Below, one piece after another: positions 6,457-13,978 of a stretch of DNA of 13,978 nucleotides. Position 1 is the stretch's first letter. Every line of letters begins with the position of its first letter. Both the position numbers and the translations under genes were made by a program. The DNA comes from Nitriliruptorales bacterium (GTDB lineage Bacteria > Actinomycetota > Nitriliruptoria > Euzebyales > Egibacteraceae): assembly GCA_007126835.1 (NCBI GenBank), contig SLAO01000090.1, forward strand, positions 1 through 13,978, given 5' to 3'. The notes beneath the pieces were generated by a model that made no database searches, had not been told where the DNA came from, and saw nothing but the letters and a program-made list of their open reading frames with translations.

Positions 6457-7775
6457 GCTCCGATCCCCAGCCAGCGGCGTCGGAACGGGCGTCGGAACAG
6501 ACGCCGGGACAGGCGTCGGGACAAGCGCCGGCGCAGCAGGGCCACGTTCTGCCAACCCCCTGGCATGGTCCGCCCACGACGTCCGCGACGATCACCGCGC
6601 GGACCGGCGGCGTGTGCGCCGTCTCCGGCATCCGCGCAGCGGGGGTGACCGCTGGGCTCAAGCGCAGCGGGCGCCGCGACCTCGCCCTCGTGGAGGCGGG
6701 ACGCCCGGTCACCGCCGCCGGAGTCCAAACTCGCAACCAGGTTCAAGCCGCCCCCGTGACTGTCACCGCTCGGCACCTCGAGGCCGGGTACGCCCAAGCG
6801 GTGCTGTTGAACAGCGGCAGCGCCAACGCCTGCACTGGGCCCGACGGCCTGCGACTGGCCGAACGCAGCGCCGCGAGCACCGCCGAGGCGCTGGGGTGTC
6901 GGCCCGAGGAAGTGCTGCTGGCCTCCACCGGGGTGATCGGCGTGGCCATCCCGCGCCAGCCGCTGCTCGACGGCATCCCGATGGTGGTCGCCGAACTGGG
7001 CGACCGCGGCGGATCCGACGCCGCCGAGGCGATCCGCACCACCGACACCTTTGCCAAGGAGGCCGGCGTCGACGTCGCCGACGAGAGCGGCCGCTGTGCG
7101 GTCGGTGGCATGGCCAAGGGCTCCGGCATGATCGCCCCGGGCATGGCCACCATGCTGTGCGTCGTCACCACCGACGCGTCGCTGTCGGCCGAGGAGGCGC
7201 AGGAGATTTTGTCCACGGCCGTGGCCCGGACGTTCGACCGCATCACCGTCGACGGGTGCATGTCCACCAACGACGCGGTGTTGCTGCTGGCCACCGGCGA
7301 CGCAGCGCGCCCGCCGGACCCCGCCGCCGTGGCCGATGGCATCACCGCGGTCTGCGGCGACCTGGCCGAGCAGATCGTGCGTGACGGCGAGGGCGCGTCA
7401 CGGTTCGTGCGGCTGACCGTCTCCGGCGCCGCTGACGAAGCGTCAGCTGCGACCGTGGCTCGTGCGGTGGCCGACAGCGTCCTGGTGCGCACGGCCATCG
7501 CCGGGGGAGACCCCAACTGGGGTCGCATCCTGGGAGCCGTGGGCGCCAGCGGGGTGCCGATCGACCCCGACCGCATCACGGTTGCCTTCGGGGACGTCAC
7601 CGTGTGCCGGGACGGCGTCGCCGCCCCCTTCGACCCGGCGGCGGCTTCGGCGGCGCTGTCAGGACCCGACGTCGACCTTGTCGTCGACCTCGGCGCCGGC
7701 ACGCACACCGCGACGGTGCTGACCTGCGACCTCACTCACGACTACGTGACCATCAACGCGGAGTACACCACGTGA
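6453..7775 (+). CDS. argJ: Glutamate N-acetyltransferase / amino-acid acetyltransferase
   Basis: Ornithine acetyltransferase: moves the acetyl group from N-acetylornithine to glutamate, closing the cyclic arginine pathway. Bifunctional members also acetylate glutamate with acetyl-CoA; no argA is present here, but the window is too short to conclude. The precursor is cleaved by itself in the motif KGSGMIAPGMATML (222-235), making Thr233 the N-terminal nucleophile of the beta chain. STGVIG (158-163), SGSANACTG (121-129), DPNWGRILGA (353-362) and the C-terminal NAEYTT are conserved. At 440 residues it is longer than usual; the first ~40 residues are a Ser/Ala/Gln/Pro-rich extension built on a 12-base repeat, and the family's normal N-terminus begins around residue 45-55. 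The ATG overlaps the argC stop. GTG at 6612 (residue 54) is an in-frame alternative but would lose the coupling and cut into the fold. Confidence 0.95.
   Translation: MSSDPQPAASERASEQTPGQASGQAPAQQGHVLPTPWHGPPTTSATITARTGGVCAVSGIRAAGVTAGLKRSGRRDLALVEAGRPVTAAGVQTRNQVQAAPVTVTARHLEAGYAQAVLLNSGSANACTGPDGLRLAERSAASTAEALGCRPEEVLLASTGVIGVAIPRQPLLDGIPMVVAELGDRGGSDAAEAIRTTDTFAKEAGVDVADESGRCAVGGMAKGSGMIAPGMATMLCVVTTDASLSAEEAQEILSTAVARTFDRITVDGCMSTNDAVLLLATGDAARPPDPAAVADGITAVCGDLAEQIVRDGEGASRFVRLTVSGAADEASAATVARAVADSVLVRTAIAGGDPNWGRILGAVGASGVPIDPDRITVAFGDVTVCRDGVAAPFDPAAASAALSGPDVDLVVDLGAGTHTATVLTCDLTHDYVTINAEYTT
6477..6536 (+). repeat. Five imperfect 12-bp repeats inside the start of argJ
   Basis: Five in-frame 12-base units (6477-6488, 6489-6500, 6501-6512, 6513-6524, 6525-6536) follow the pattern GCGTCGGAACAG with substitutions. 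They encode ASER, ASEQ, TPGQ, ASGQ and APAQ. Because the unit is a multiple of three, gain or loss of a copy would lengthen or shorten the N-terminal tail of ArgJ without breaking the frame. Confidence 0.85.
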
Positions 7776-8686
7776 GTCCCGCCGGACCTCCCGACCTGAC
7801 CGACCGCACCAAGGTCGCACAGGACAAAGCGCGCGTGCTGCGCGAAGCCCTGCCGTGGATCACCCGCTGGTCCGGACGCACCGTGGTCGTCAAGTACGGC
7901 GGCAACGTCGCCACCGGCGACGACGGGCCCGACGAGGCCACGGCTGCCTTCGCCGCCGACATCGCCTTGATGCGCTCTGTCGGGGTGCGCGTCGTCGTGG
8001 TTCACGGCGGGGGTCCGCAGATCTCCTCTCTCGGTGCCCGGCTGGGCTTGGAGCCCACGTTCGTTGACGGGCAGCGAGTCACCGACGCGGCCACCCTGGA
8101 GGTCGTGCGCCTGGCCCTGCTCGGACAGGTCAACCCTTGGCTCGTCGGGCTGATAGACACCGCCGGCGCGCCCGCGACCGGGGTGTCAGGCACCGACGCG
8201 GGGCTGATCACCGCCCGTCCGGCCGATCCGGCGCTGGGCCACGTCGGAGACATCGCCGCCGTCGACGCAACGCTCCTGCGAGGCATCCTCGACGAGGGCG
8301 TCGTGCCGGTCGTGGCCACGCTGGGCCGCGGCACCGACGGGGCGGTGTTCAACATCAACGCCGACCGCGTCGCCGGCGCCATCGCGACCGCGCTGTCGGC
8401 CGACAAGCTGATCTACCTCACCAACGTCCCCGGGCTGTACGAGCACTTCGGCACCGACGAATCCGCGCTGCTGTCGGAGGTCGGCGTCAACCGCCTGCGC
8501 CGCATGGTGGACGCGGGGGAGCTGCGCACCGGGATGGTGCCCAAGATCCGCTCGGTCGTCGATGCCCTCGATGGGGGCGTGGCCCAGGCTCACCTGCTCG
8601 ACGGCCGGATCGAGCACGCGCTGCTGCTGGAGGTCTTCACCGACGAGGGCGTCGGCACGATGGTGTCACCAGAGGAGAGCGCATGA
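7772..8686 (+). CDS. argB: Acetylglutamate kinase, probably arginine-sensitive
   Basis: Phosphorylates N-acetylglutamate with ATP, usually the controlled step in organisms with the cyclic pathway. The protein has 304 residues from the GTG at 7772. VVVKYGGNV (38-46) and VVHGGGPQI (76-84) are the phosphate-binding glycine loops, FNINAD (193-198) contributes to the active site, and GMVPKI (254-259) holds the conserved lysine. Two features mark the arginine-inhibited, hexameric type: an N-terminal helix before the first strand (residues about 12-30, ending EALPWI) and the C-terminal signature EHALLLEVFTDEGVGTMV (281-298). The frame stays open upstream to 7604, but that overlaps the end of argJ and is not ArgB-like. 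The GTG overlaps the argJ stop (GTGA), with GGAG at 7760-7763 eight bases upstream. The stop overlaps argD. Confidence 0.96.
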   Translation: MSPAGPPDLTDRTKVAQDKARVLREALPWITRWSGRTVVVKYGGNVATGDDGPDEATAAFAADIALMRSVGVRVVVVHGGGPQISSLGARLGLEPTFVDGQRVTDAATLEVVRLALLGQVNPWLVGLIDTAGAPATGVSGTDAGLITARPADPALGHVGDIAAVDATLLRGILDEGVVPVVATLGRGTDGAVFNINADRVAGAIATALSADKLIYLTNVPGLYEHFGTDESALLSEVGVNRLRRMVDAGELRTGMVPKIRSVVDALDGGVAQAHLLDGRIEHALLLEVFTDEGVGTMVSPEESA

Positions 8687-9921
8687 CCGACCACACGCCG
8701 GCAGGCATCGATCAGATCGCCGCGCGCGAGCAGGCCGCCCTGCTGCCCACCTACGCGCGTCAGCCGGCGGCGTTCGTCGAGGGCTCGGGCGCTCGGCTGA
8801 TGGATGTCGAGGGGCGCAGCTACCTCGACTTCCTGTCCGGGTTGTCGGTGACCTCTCTCGGGCACGCCAATCCCGCCGTCGCCACCGCAGTCAGTCGCCA
8901 GGCCCACGCGCTGGTGCACGTGTCGAACCTGTACTACACGGAGCCGCAGATCACCCTGGCCGAGCGCTTGAAAGCGACGCTGGGCTGGCCCGACGGGCGG
9001 GCCTTCTTCTGCAACTCGGGTGCAGAGGCCAACGAAGCCGCGATCAAGCTCGCCCGGCGCTTCGGCAAGGCCACCAACCCGTCGAAGTTCCGCGTCGTCG
9101 CCCTGGAGGGTGGCTTCCACGGCCGCACGCTCGCGTCGCTGCGAGCTACCGGGACCCCGGAGAAGCACGTCCCCTTCGAGCCGCTGGGCGACTGGGTGAC
9201 CCATGTGCCCCACGACGACCCGGCCGCGCTGTCGGGCGCCGTCAACGACGACGTGTGCGCGGTCCTGCTGGAGGTCGTCCAGGGCGAAGCCGGCGTCAGA
9301 CCGGTGCCCCATGAGGTCCTTGCGGCCGCCCGCGAAGCCTGCGACCGGCACGGCGCGCTGCTGATCGTCGACGAGGTGCAGACCGGCATCGGTCGGCTGG
9401 GTGCCTGGTACGGGTGGCAGACCACCGGGGTGACGCCCGACGTCGTGTGCCTGGCCAAGGCGCTGGCCAACGGGTTGCCGATCGGGGCGATCGTCGCGCG
9501 GGGACAGGCCGCCGGCGCGTTCGCGGCCGGTGACCACGCCAGCACGTTCGGCGGTGGGCCGGTGATGTGCGCCGCGGCGCTGGCAGTGCTCGACGAGATC
9601 GAGCAGCAGGGGCTCGTCGCGCGCGCGGAGGAGATGGGCGCGGTGATGCATGCGCACCTGGAGGGGCTGATCGCCGCGCACACGCTGGCGGTGGGGGTCC
9701 GGGGTCGCGGCCTGCTCCAGGCCCTCGTGCTCGACCGGCCCGTGGCCGGCGCGGTCGCCGCAGCGGCGCTCGAGGACGGTCTGGTGGTCAACGCCGTCGC
9801 CCCTGACGCGGTGCGGTTGGCGCCCCCGCTGATCATCGGCGAAGCGGATCTCGCGACCATGGCCGCCGTGCTCGACGCGGCGCTGACCCGCGTGGCTGAT
9901 CAGGAGGGAGCGATCCCGTGA
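8683..9921 (+). CDS. argD: Acetylornithine aminotransferase
   Basis: PLP-dependent class III aminotransferase converting N-acetylglutamate semialdehyde plus glutamate to N-acetylornithine plus 2-oxoglutarate; many members also act in lysine synthesis on succinyl-diaminopimelate. The protein has 412 residues. YLDFLSGLSVTSLGHANP (47-64) is the substrate-entry region, FFCNSGAEANEAAIKLAR (108-125) binds the PLP phosphate, GGFHGRT (143-149) follows, LLIVDEVQTGIGRLG (226-240) holds the ring-contacting Asp230, and CLAKALANGLPIGA (256-269) holds the Schiff-base Lys259. The late motif reads STFGGGPVMCAAA where most family members have STFGGNP. The ATG overlaps the argB stop and follows GAGGAG at 8672-8677 by 5 bases. 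Upstream open frame to 8137 lies within argB and is spurious. Confidence 0.96.
   Translation: MTDHTPAGIDQIAAREQAALLPTYARQPAAFVEGSGARLMDVEGRSYLDFLSGLSVTSLGHANPAVATAVSRQAHALVHVSNLYYTEPQITLAERLKATLGWPDGRAFFCNSGAEANEAAIKLARRFGKATNPSKFRVVALEGGFHGRTLASLRATGTPEKHVPFEPLGDWVTHVPHDDPAALSGAVNDDVCAVLLEVVQGEAGVRPVPHEVLAAAREACDRHGALLIVDEVQTGIGRLGAWYGWQTTGVTPDVVCLAKALANGLPIGAIVARGQAAGAFAAGDHASTFGGGPVMCAAALAVLDEIEQQGLVARAEEMGAVMHAHLEGLIAAHTLAVGVRGRGLLQALVLDRPVAGAVAAAALEDGLVVNAVAPDAVRLAPPLIIGEADLATMAAVLDAALTRVADQEGAIP
9902..9908 (+). promoter_or_regulatory. Ribosome binding site for argF
   Basis: AGGAGGG inside the last codons of argD lies 9 bases before the GTG at 9918. It is a near-perfect anti-16S match and settles the argF start at the GTGA overlap. 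Confidence 0.85.
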
Positions 9922-10838
9922 CCCGCCATTTCCTCACCGTCGCCACGCTGTCCAGCGAGCAACTCGTCACGCTGCTGGACCGCGCCGACGGCCTCAAAGC
10001 CGATCGGGCCAGCGGCCGCACGCATGACGAGCTTTCGGGCCGCTCGGTCGGCATGATCTTCGAAAAACCCTCGACGCGCACCCGGGTGTCGTTCGAGGTC
10101 GGCCTGACCGAGCTCGGTGCGCATCCGGTGGTGCTGTCCGCCTCGGAGCTGCAGCTCGGACGCGGTGAGACCGTCGAGGACACCGCCAGAGTGCTGTCGC
10201 GCTACCTGCACGGGCTCGTGGTGCGCACGTTCGCCCAGGCCCGCCTCGACGCGCTGGCCTCAGCCGGTTCCATCCCGGTGATCAACGCCCTGTCCGACGA
10301 GGCCCATCCCTGCCAGGCGCTGGCGGATCTGCAGACCATCCGGGAGCGGCTCGGCGGGCTGGAGGGGCGTCGCCTGTGCTATCTGGGTGACGGGAACAAC
10401 GTCGCGCACTCGCTGCTGGAAGCCGGGGCGCTAGTCGGCATGGACGTGGTTGTCGGCCATCCCCCGGGCTACGCTCCCGACCCCGCGACCGTTGAGCATG
10501 CCAGCGCGATCGCCCAGCGCACCGGCGGTCGGGTCGGCGCCACCACGGACCCGACAGCGGCCGCGACCGATGCCGACGTGCTCTACACCGACGTGTGGGC
10601 CAGCATGGGCCAGGAGGCCGAGGCCGACGCTCGCGCCGCGTCGTTCGCCCCGTATCGCTTGGACCATCGGGCGCTCGAGGTCGCCGCCGACAACGCGCTG
10701 GTGATGCACTGCCTGCCGGCCCACCGTGGCGAGGAGATCAGCGCCGAAGCGATGGACGGGCCCCAGTCGGTCGTGTGGGACCAGGCCGAGAACCGGCTGC
10801 ACGCACAGAAGGCCCTGCTGCTCGAGTTGCTCGCGTGA
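9918..10838 (+). CDS. argF: Ornithine carbamoyltransferase
   Basis: Transfers the carbamoyl group of carbamoyl phosphate to ornithine, giving citrulline. The protein has 306 residues, normal for the anabolic trimeric enzyme. STRTR (52-56) binds carbamoyl phosphate, HPCQ (130-133) is the second carbamoyl-phosphate motif, DVWASMGQE (225-233) is the ornithine-binding SMG loop that distinguishes this enzyme from aspartate carbamoyltransferase, and HCLPAHRG (264-271) carries the catalytic cysteine. The GTG start overlaps the argD stop and is backed by a strong ribosome site. Placement between argD and argR makes a biosynthetic rather than catabolic role (arcB) likely. Confidence 0.96.
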   Translation: MTRHFLTVATLSSEQLVTLLDRADGLKADRASGRTHDELSGRSVGMIFEKPSTRTRVSFEVGLTELGAHPVVLSASELQLGRGETVEDTARVLSRYLHGLVVRTFAQARLDALASAGSIPVINALSDEAHPCQALADLQTIRERLGGLEGRRLCYLGDGNNVAHSLLEAGALVGMDVVVGHPPGYAPDPATVEHASAIAQRTGGRVGATTDPTAAATDADVLYTDVWASMGQEAEADARAASFAPYRLDHRALEVAADNALVMHCLPAHRGEEISAEAMDGPQSVVWDQAENRLHAQKALLLELLA

Positions 10839-11403
10839 GCAGCGCCATGCCTGCGACCTCCGCCCGCGAGCACCGTCAGCGCCTCGTTCGGGTCCTCGTG
10901 GCGCGCTACGAGGTCACCAGCCAGGCCGAGCTGGTGGACCTGCTGGCGCGCGAAGGCGTCGAGGCGACCCAGGCGACGGTCAGCCGCGACCTCGACGAGC
11001 TCGGCATCGGCAAGCAGCGCGGCGCGGACGGTCGCCTCGCCTACGCCCTGCCCGAGCCTGGTGGGCTCGCCCAGGTGCTGCGCCAGTTCGCCACGACGAT
11101 CGACGCGTCGGGCAATCTCGCGGTCGTGCGCACCCCGCCGGGAGCGGCCGCGGCGGTGGCCAGCGCGATCGACTCCGCCGACCTGCCCGGCGTGCTGGCC
11201 ACCGTCCAAGGCGACGACACGCTGCTCGTCGTGGCCGTTGAGGGCGAGACCGGCGCCGCCCTGGCCGCTCGCCTCTCTGACCTCAAGTACGCCAACCCGG
11301 TGAGAGCCGGCGAGCCGTCTGCGCCGTCTGCGCCGGCTGCGCCTGCTGAGCCGTCGGCGCATCCTGCACCCCGACCTGCCGACTACGACCAGGAGCTGCT
11401 GTC

Positions 11404-11407
<4 letters not shown>
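10835..11407 (+). CDS. argR: Arginine repressor with Pro/Ala-rich C-terminal tail
   Basis: Arginine-dependent hexameric repressor of the arg genes. The protein has 190 residues from the GTG at 10835. Residues about 12-75 form the winged helix-turn-helix domain (SQAELVDLLAREGVEATQATVSRDLDELG), with the recognition helix QATVSRDL (Ser50-Arg51). Residues about 78-152 form the oligomerisation and arginine-binding domain (GNLAVVRTPPGAAAAVASAID), with the arginine-contacting GDDT (126-129). The core ends near residue 152; the last ~38 residues are a Pro/Ala/Ser/Glu-rich tail that ArgR proteins usually lack. The GTG overlaps the argF stop (GTGA), matching the other junctions. ATG at 10847 is an in-frame alternative with an equally weak ribosome site. 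Open frame upstream to 10595 lies in argF and is spurious. The stop overlaps argG. Confidence 0.94.
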
Positions 11408-12609
<1,202 letters not shown>

Positions 12610-12611
12610 GC

Positions 12612-13978
12612 GTGGCCGGCGAGGGCTCGGACGCACCTGGCGTGGCCGCCGGCCGGCTGTGGGGCGGTCGCTTCGCCGAAGCGCCCCACGAGGCGGCGTG
12701 GGCACTGGGTCGTTCGGTCGACACAGACCTCCGGCTGTGGCGCGTCGACCTCGCCGGGTCGCGCGCCCACGCCGACGAGCTGGCTCGCCTGGGACTGCTG
12801 ACCCCTGCCGACCGGCGCCGCATCGACGTCGCCCTTGATACCATCGCCGCCGAGTTCGCCGACGACCGGTTCGTGTTCGAGCCTGCCGACGAGGACCTGC
12901 ACAGCGCGATCGAGCGGCGCCTGGTCGAGCTCGCGGACGACGCCGGCGGGCGCCTGCGGGCCGGGCGCTCCCGCAACGACCAGATCGCCAACGACCTGCG
13001 GCGCTACCTCGCCGACGAGGCCATCCCCGCGCTGGTCGCAGGTGTCCGCGCCGTGCAGCACGCGCTGGCGGGCCAGGCCGAGGCGGTCATCGACTGGGTC
13101 GCCCCCGGCTACACCCACCTGCAGCGCGCGCAGCCGGTCACGCTGGGGCATCACCTGCTGGCCCACGCCTGGGGCCTGCAGCGCGACGTCGAGCGTCTCG
13201 AGGACTGCCGCGGCCGCATCGACGCGCACTCGCCGCTGGGCGCGGGCGCGCTGGCCGGACTGACCCTCGAGCTCGACCCCGCCAGGTACGCCGCGGCGCT
13301 GGGCTACACCGGCGTCGCCGCCAACTCCATGGACGCCGTCGCCGACCGTGACTTCGCCGTCGAGTTCCTCGCTTCCGCGGCGATGCTGGGCGTCCACCTG
13401 TCCCGCCTGGGCGAGGAGCTCGTCTTGTGGAGCTCGGTGGAGTTCGGCTGGGCCCGCGTCGGCGACGCGTTCTCCACCGGCAGCTCGATCATGCCCCAAA
13501 AGCGCAACCCCGACGTCGCCGAGCTCGTCCGCGGCAAGTCCGGGCGGCTGGTCGGCGACCTCGTCTCGCTGCTGACGACCCTCAAGGGGCTGCCGCTGAC
13601 GTACAACCGCGACCTGCAGGAGGACAAGCCCCCGGTGTTCGACGCTGTCGACGCCCTCTCGCTGGTGTTGCCGGCGGTCGCGGGCACGGTCGACTCCCTG
13701 ACGTTCGACCGCGAGCGGCTTGCGTCGACGGCCGCGGGCGGGTTCGCGCTCGCCACCGACGTCGCCGAGGAGCTCGTCCGCCGCGGGGTGCCGTTTAGGA
13801 CCGCCCACGAGCGTGTCGGCGAGGTCGTCGCAGCGTGCGAGGCCGACGGCGTGGACCTGACCGACCTGGACTCTGACCGGCTGGCGGAGCTGCTGCCCGA
13901 GCTCGGCGACGTCGATCCTGCGGCCCTGACCGATGTCGCCGCAGCCGTGGCGCGGCGCGCGGCCACGCTCGGCCCGGC
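12612..13978 (+). CDS. argH: Argininosuccinate lyase (3' end outside window)
   Basis: Final step: splits argininosuccinate into arginine and fumarate. The frame is open from GTG 12612 to the window edge, giving 455 residues; the family is about 460-480 long, so only a few residues are missing. It belongs to the fumarase/aspartase superfamily. GRLWGGRF (14-21) is the usual N-terminus, AGRSRNDQ (117-124) is the first conserved region, PGYTHLQRAQP (165-175) carries the catalytic His169, and GSSIMPQKRNPD (290-301) is the mobile signature loop with the catalytic serine. The start choice rests on the 2-base gap from argG; AGGGG at 12596-12600 is a little far (11 bases). GTG at 12642 is in frame but would begin only a few residues before the core. 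It completes the arginine operon. Confidence 0.95.
   Translation, partial: MAGEGSDAPGVAAGRLWGGRFAEAPHEAAWALGRSVDTDLRLWRVDLAGSRAHADELARLGLLTPADRRRIDVALDTIAAEFADDRFVFEPADEDLHSAIERRLVELADDAGGRLRAGRSRNDQIANDLRRYLADEAIPALVAGVRAVQHALAGQAEAVIDWVAPGYTHLQRAQPVTLGHHLLAHAWGLQRDVERLEDCRGRIDAHSPLGAGALAGLTLELDPARYAAALGYTGVAANSMDAVADRDFAVEFLASAAMLGVHLSRLGEELVLWSSVEFGWARVGDAFSTGSSIMPQKRNPDVAELVRGKSGRLVGDLVSLLTTLKGLPLTYNRDLQEDKPPVFDAVDALSLVLPAVAGTVDSLTFDRERLASTAAGGFALATDVAEELVRRGVPFRTAHERVGEVVAACEADGVDLTDLDSDRLAELLPELGDVDPAALTDVAAAVARRAATLGP

Noticed and set aside
7604..7771. Longer version of argB starting inside argJ
   Set aside because: The extension lies wholly within the conserved 3' end of argJ and is not ArgB-like; GTG 7772 has a ribosome site and matches the operon's overlap pattern. 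Likewise the upstream extensions of argD (from 8137) and argR (from 10595).
8590..9681. Long open frame on the - strand (363 residues) opposite argD
   Set aside because: It is a GC-bias shadow: argD on the + strand has full family motifs, while the antisense translation is Arg/Gly-rich with no recognisable domain. The same applies to long - strand frames at 351-1169, 3350-4342, 6743-7735, 11383-12705 and 12507-13808.

Overview
The window is a GC-rich stretch of chromosome (well over 65% G+C by eye) from what looks like an actinobacterium. The evidence is the strong G/C bias at third codon positions, the frequent GTG starts, and the gene order rRNA methyltransferase - sensor kinase - pheS - pheT - argC-J-B-D-F-R-G-H, a typical actinobacterial arrangement. 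I cannot place it more finely from sequence alone. Every protein gene lies on the + strand, and almost every base is coding except one gap of 320 bases and one of about 100.

Left part (1-5041). The window opens inside the 3' end of a SpoU/TrmH-family RNA 2'-O-methyltransferase. After 16 bases comes a soluble PAS-type sensor histidine kinase with no response regulator beside it. Its stop codon overlaps the start of pheS (phenylalanyl-tRNA synthetase alpha). After a 104-base spacer built from degenerate ~20-base repeats comes pheT (beta subunit). The two Phe subunits form the alpha2-beta2 enzyme that charges tRNA-Phe.

Gap 5042-5361. It holds a GC hairpin just after pheT (possible terminator), a perfect 46-bp direct repeat whose two copies can each fold into a hairpin, a G-run spacer between them, a small perfect hairpin, and an abrupt AT-rich patch that reads as a promoter plus arginine-repressor operator. 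The argC ATG sits where transcription would be expected to start, so argC may be translated from a leaderless mRNA.

Right part (5362-13978). This is a complete arginine operon except for the end of argH, which runs off the window. ArgJ (with ArgA-like activity if bifunctional) and ArgB make and phosphorylate N-acetylglutamate, ArgC reduces it, ArgD transaminates it, and ArgJ recycles the acetyl group to release ornithine. ArgF makes citrulline, and ArgG and ArgH convert citrulline to arginine. ArgR is the arginine-responsive repressor. Each junction from argC to argG is a 4-base stop/start overlap (ATGA or GTGA), and argG to argH is a 2-base gap, so the genes are probably translationally coupled.

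I see no new defence, mobile or biosynthetic system. The points worth a second look are the small-scale ones: two families of short repeats in the only non-coding gaps, the predicted leaderless and ArgR-controlled argC promoter, low-complexity tails on ArgJ and ArgR, and the orphan kinase coupled to pheS.
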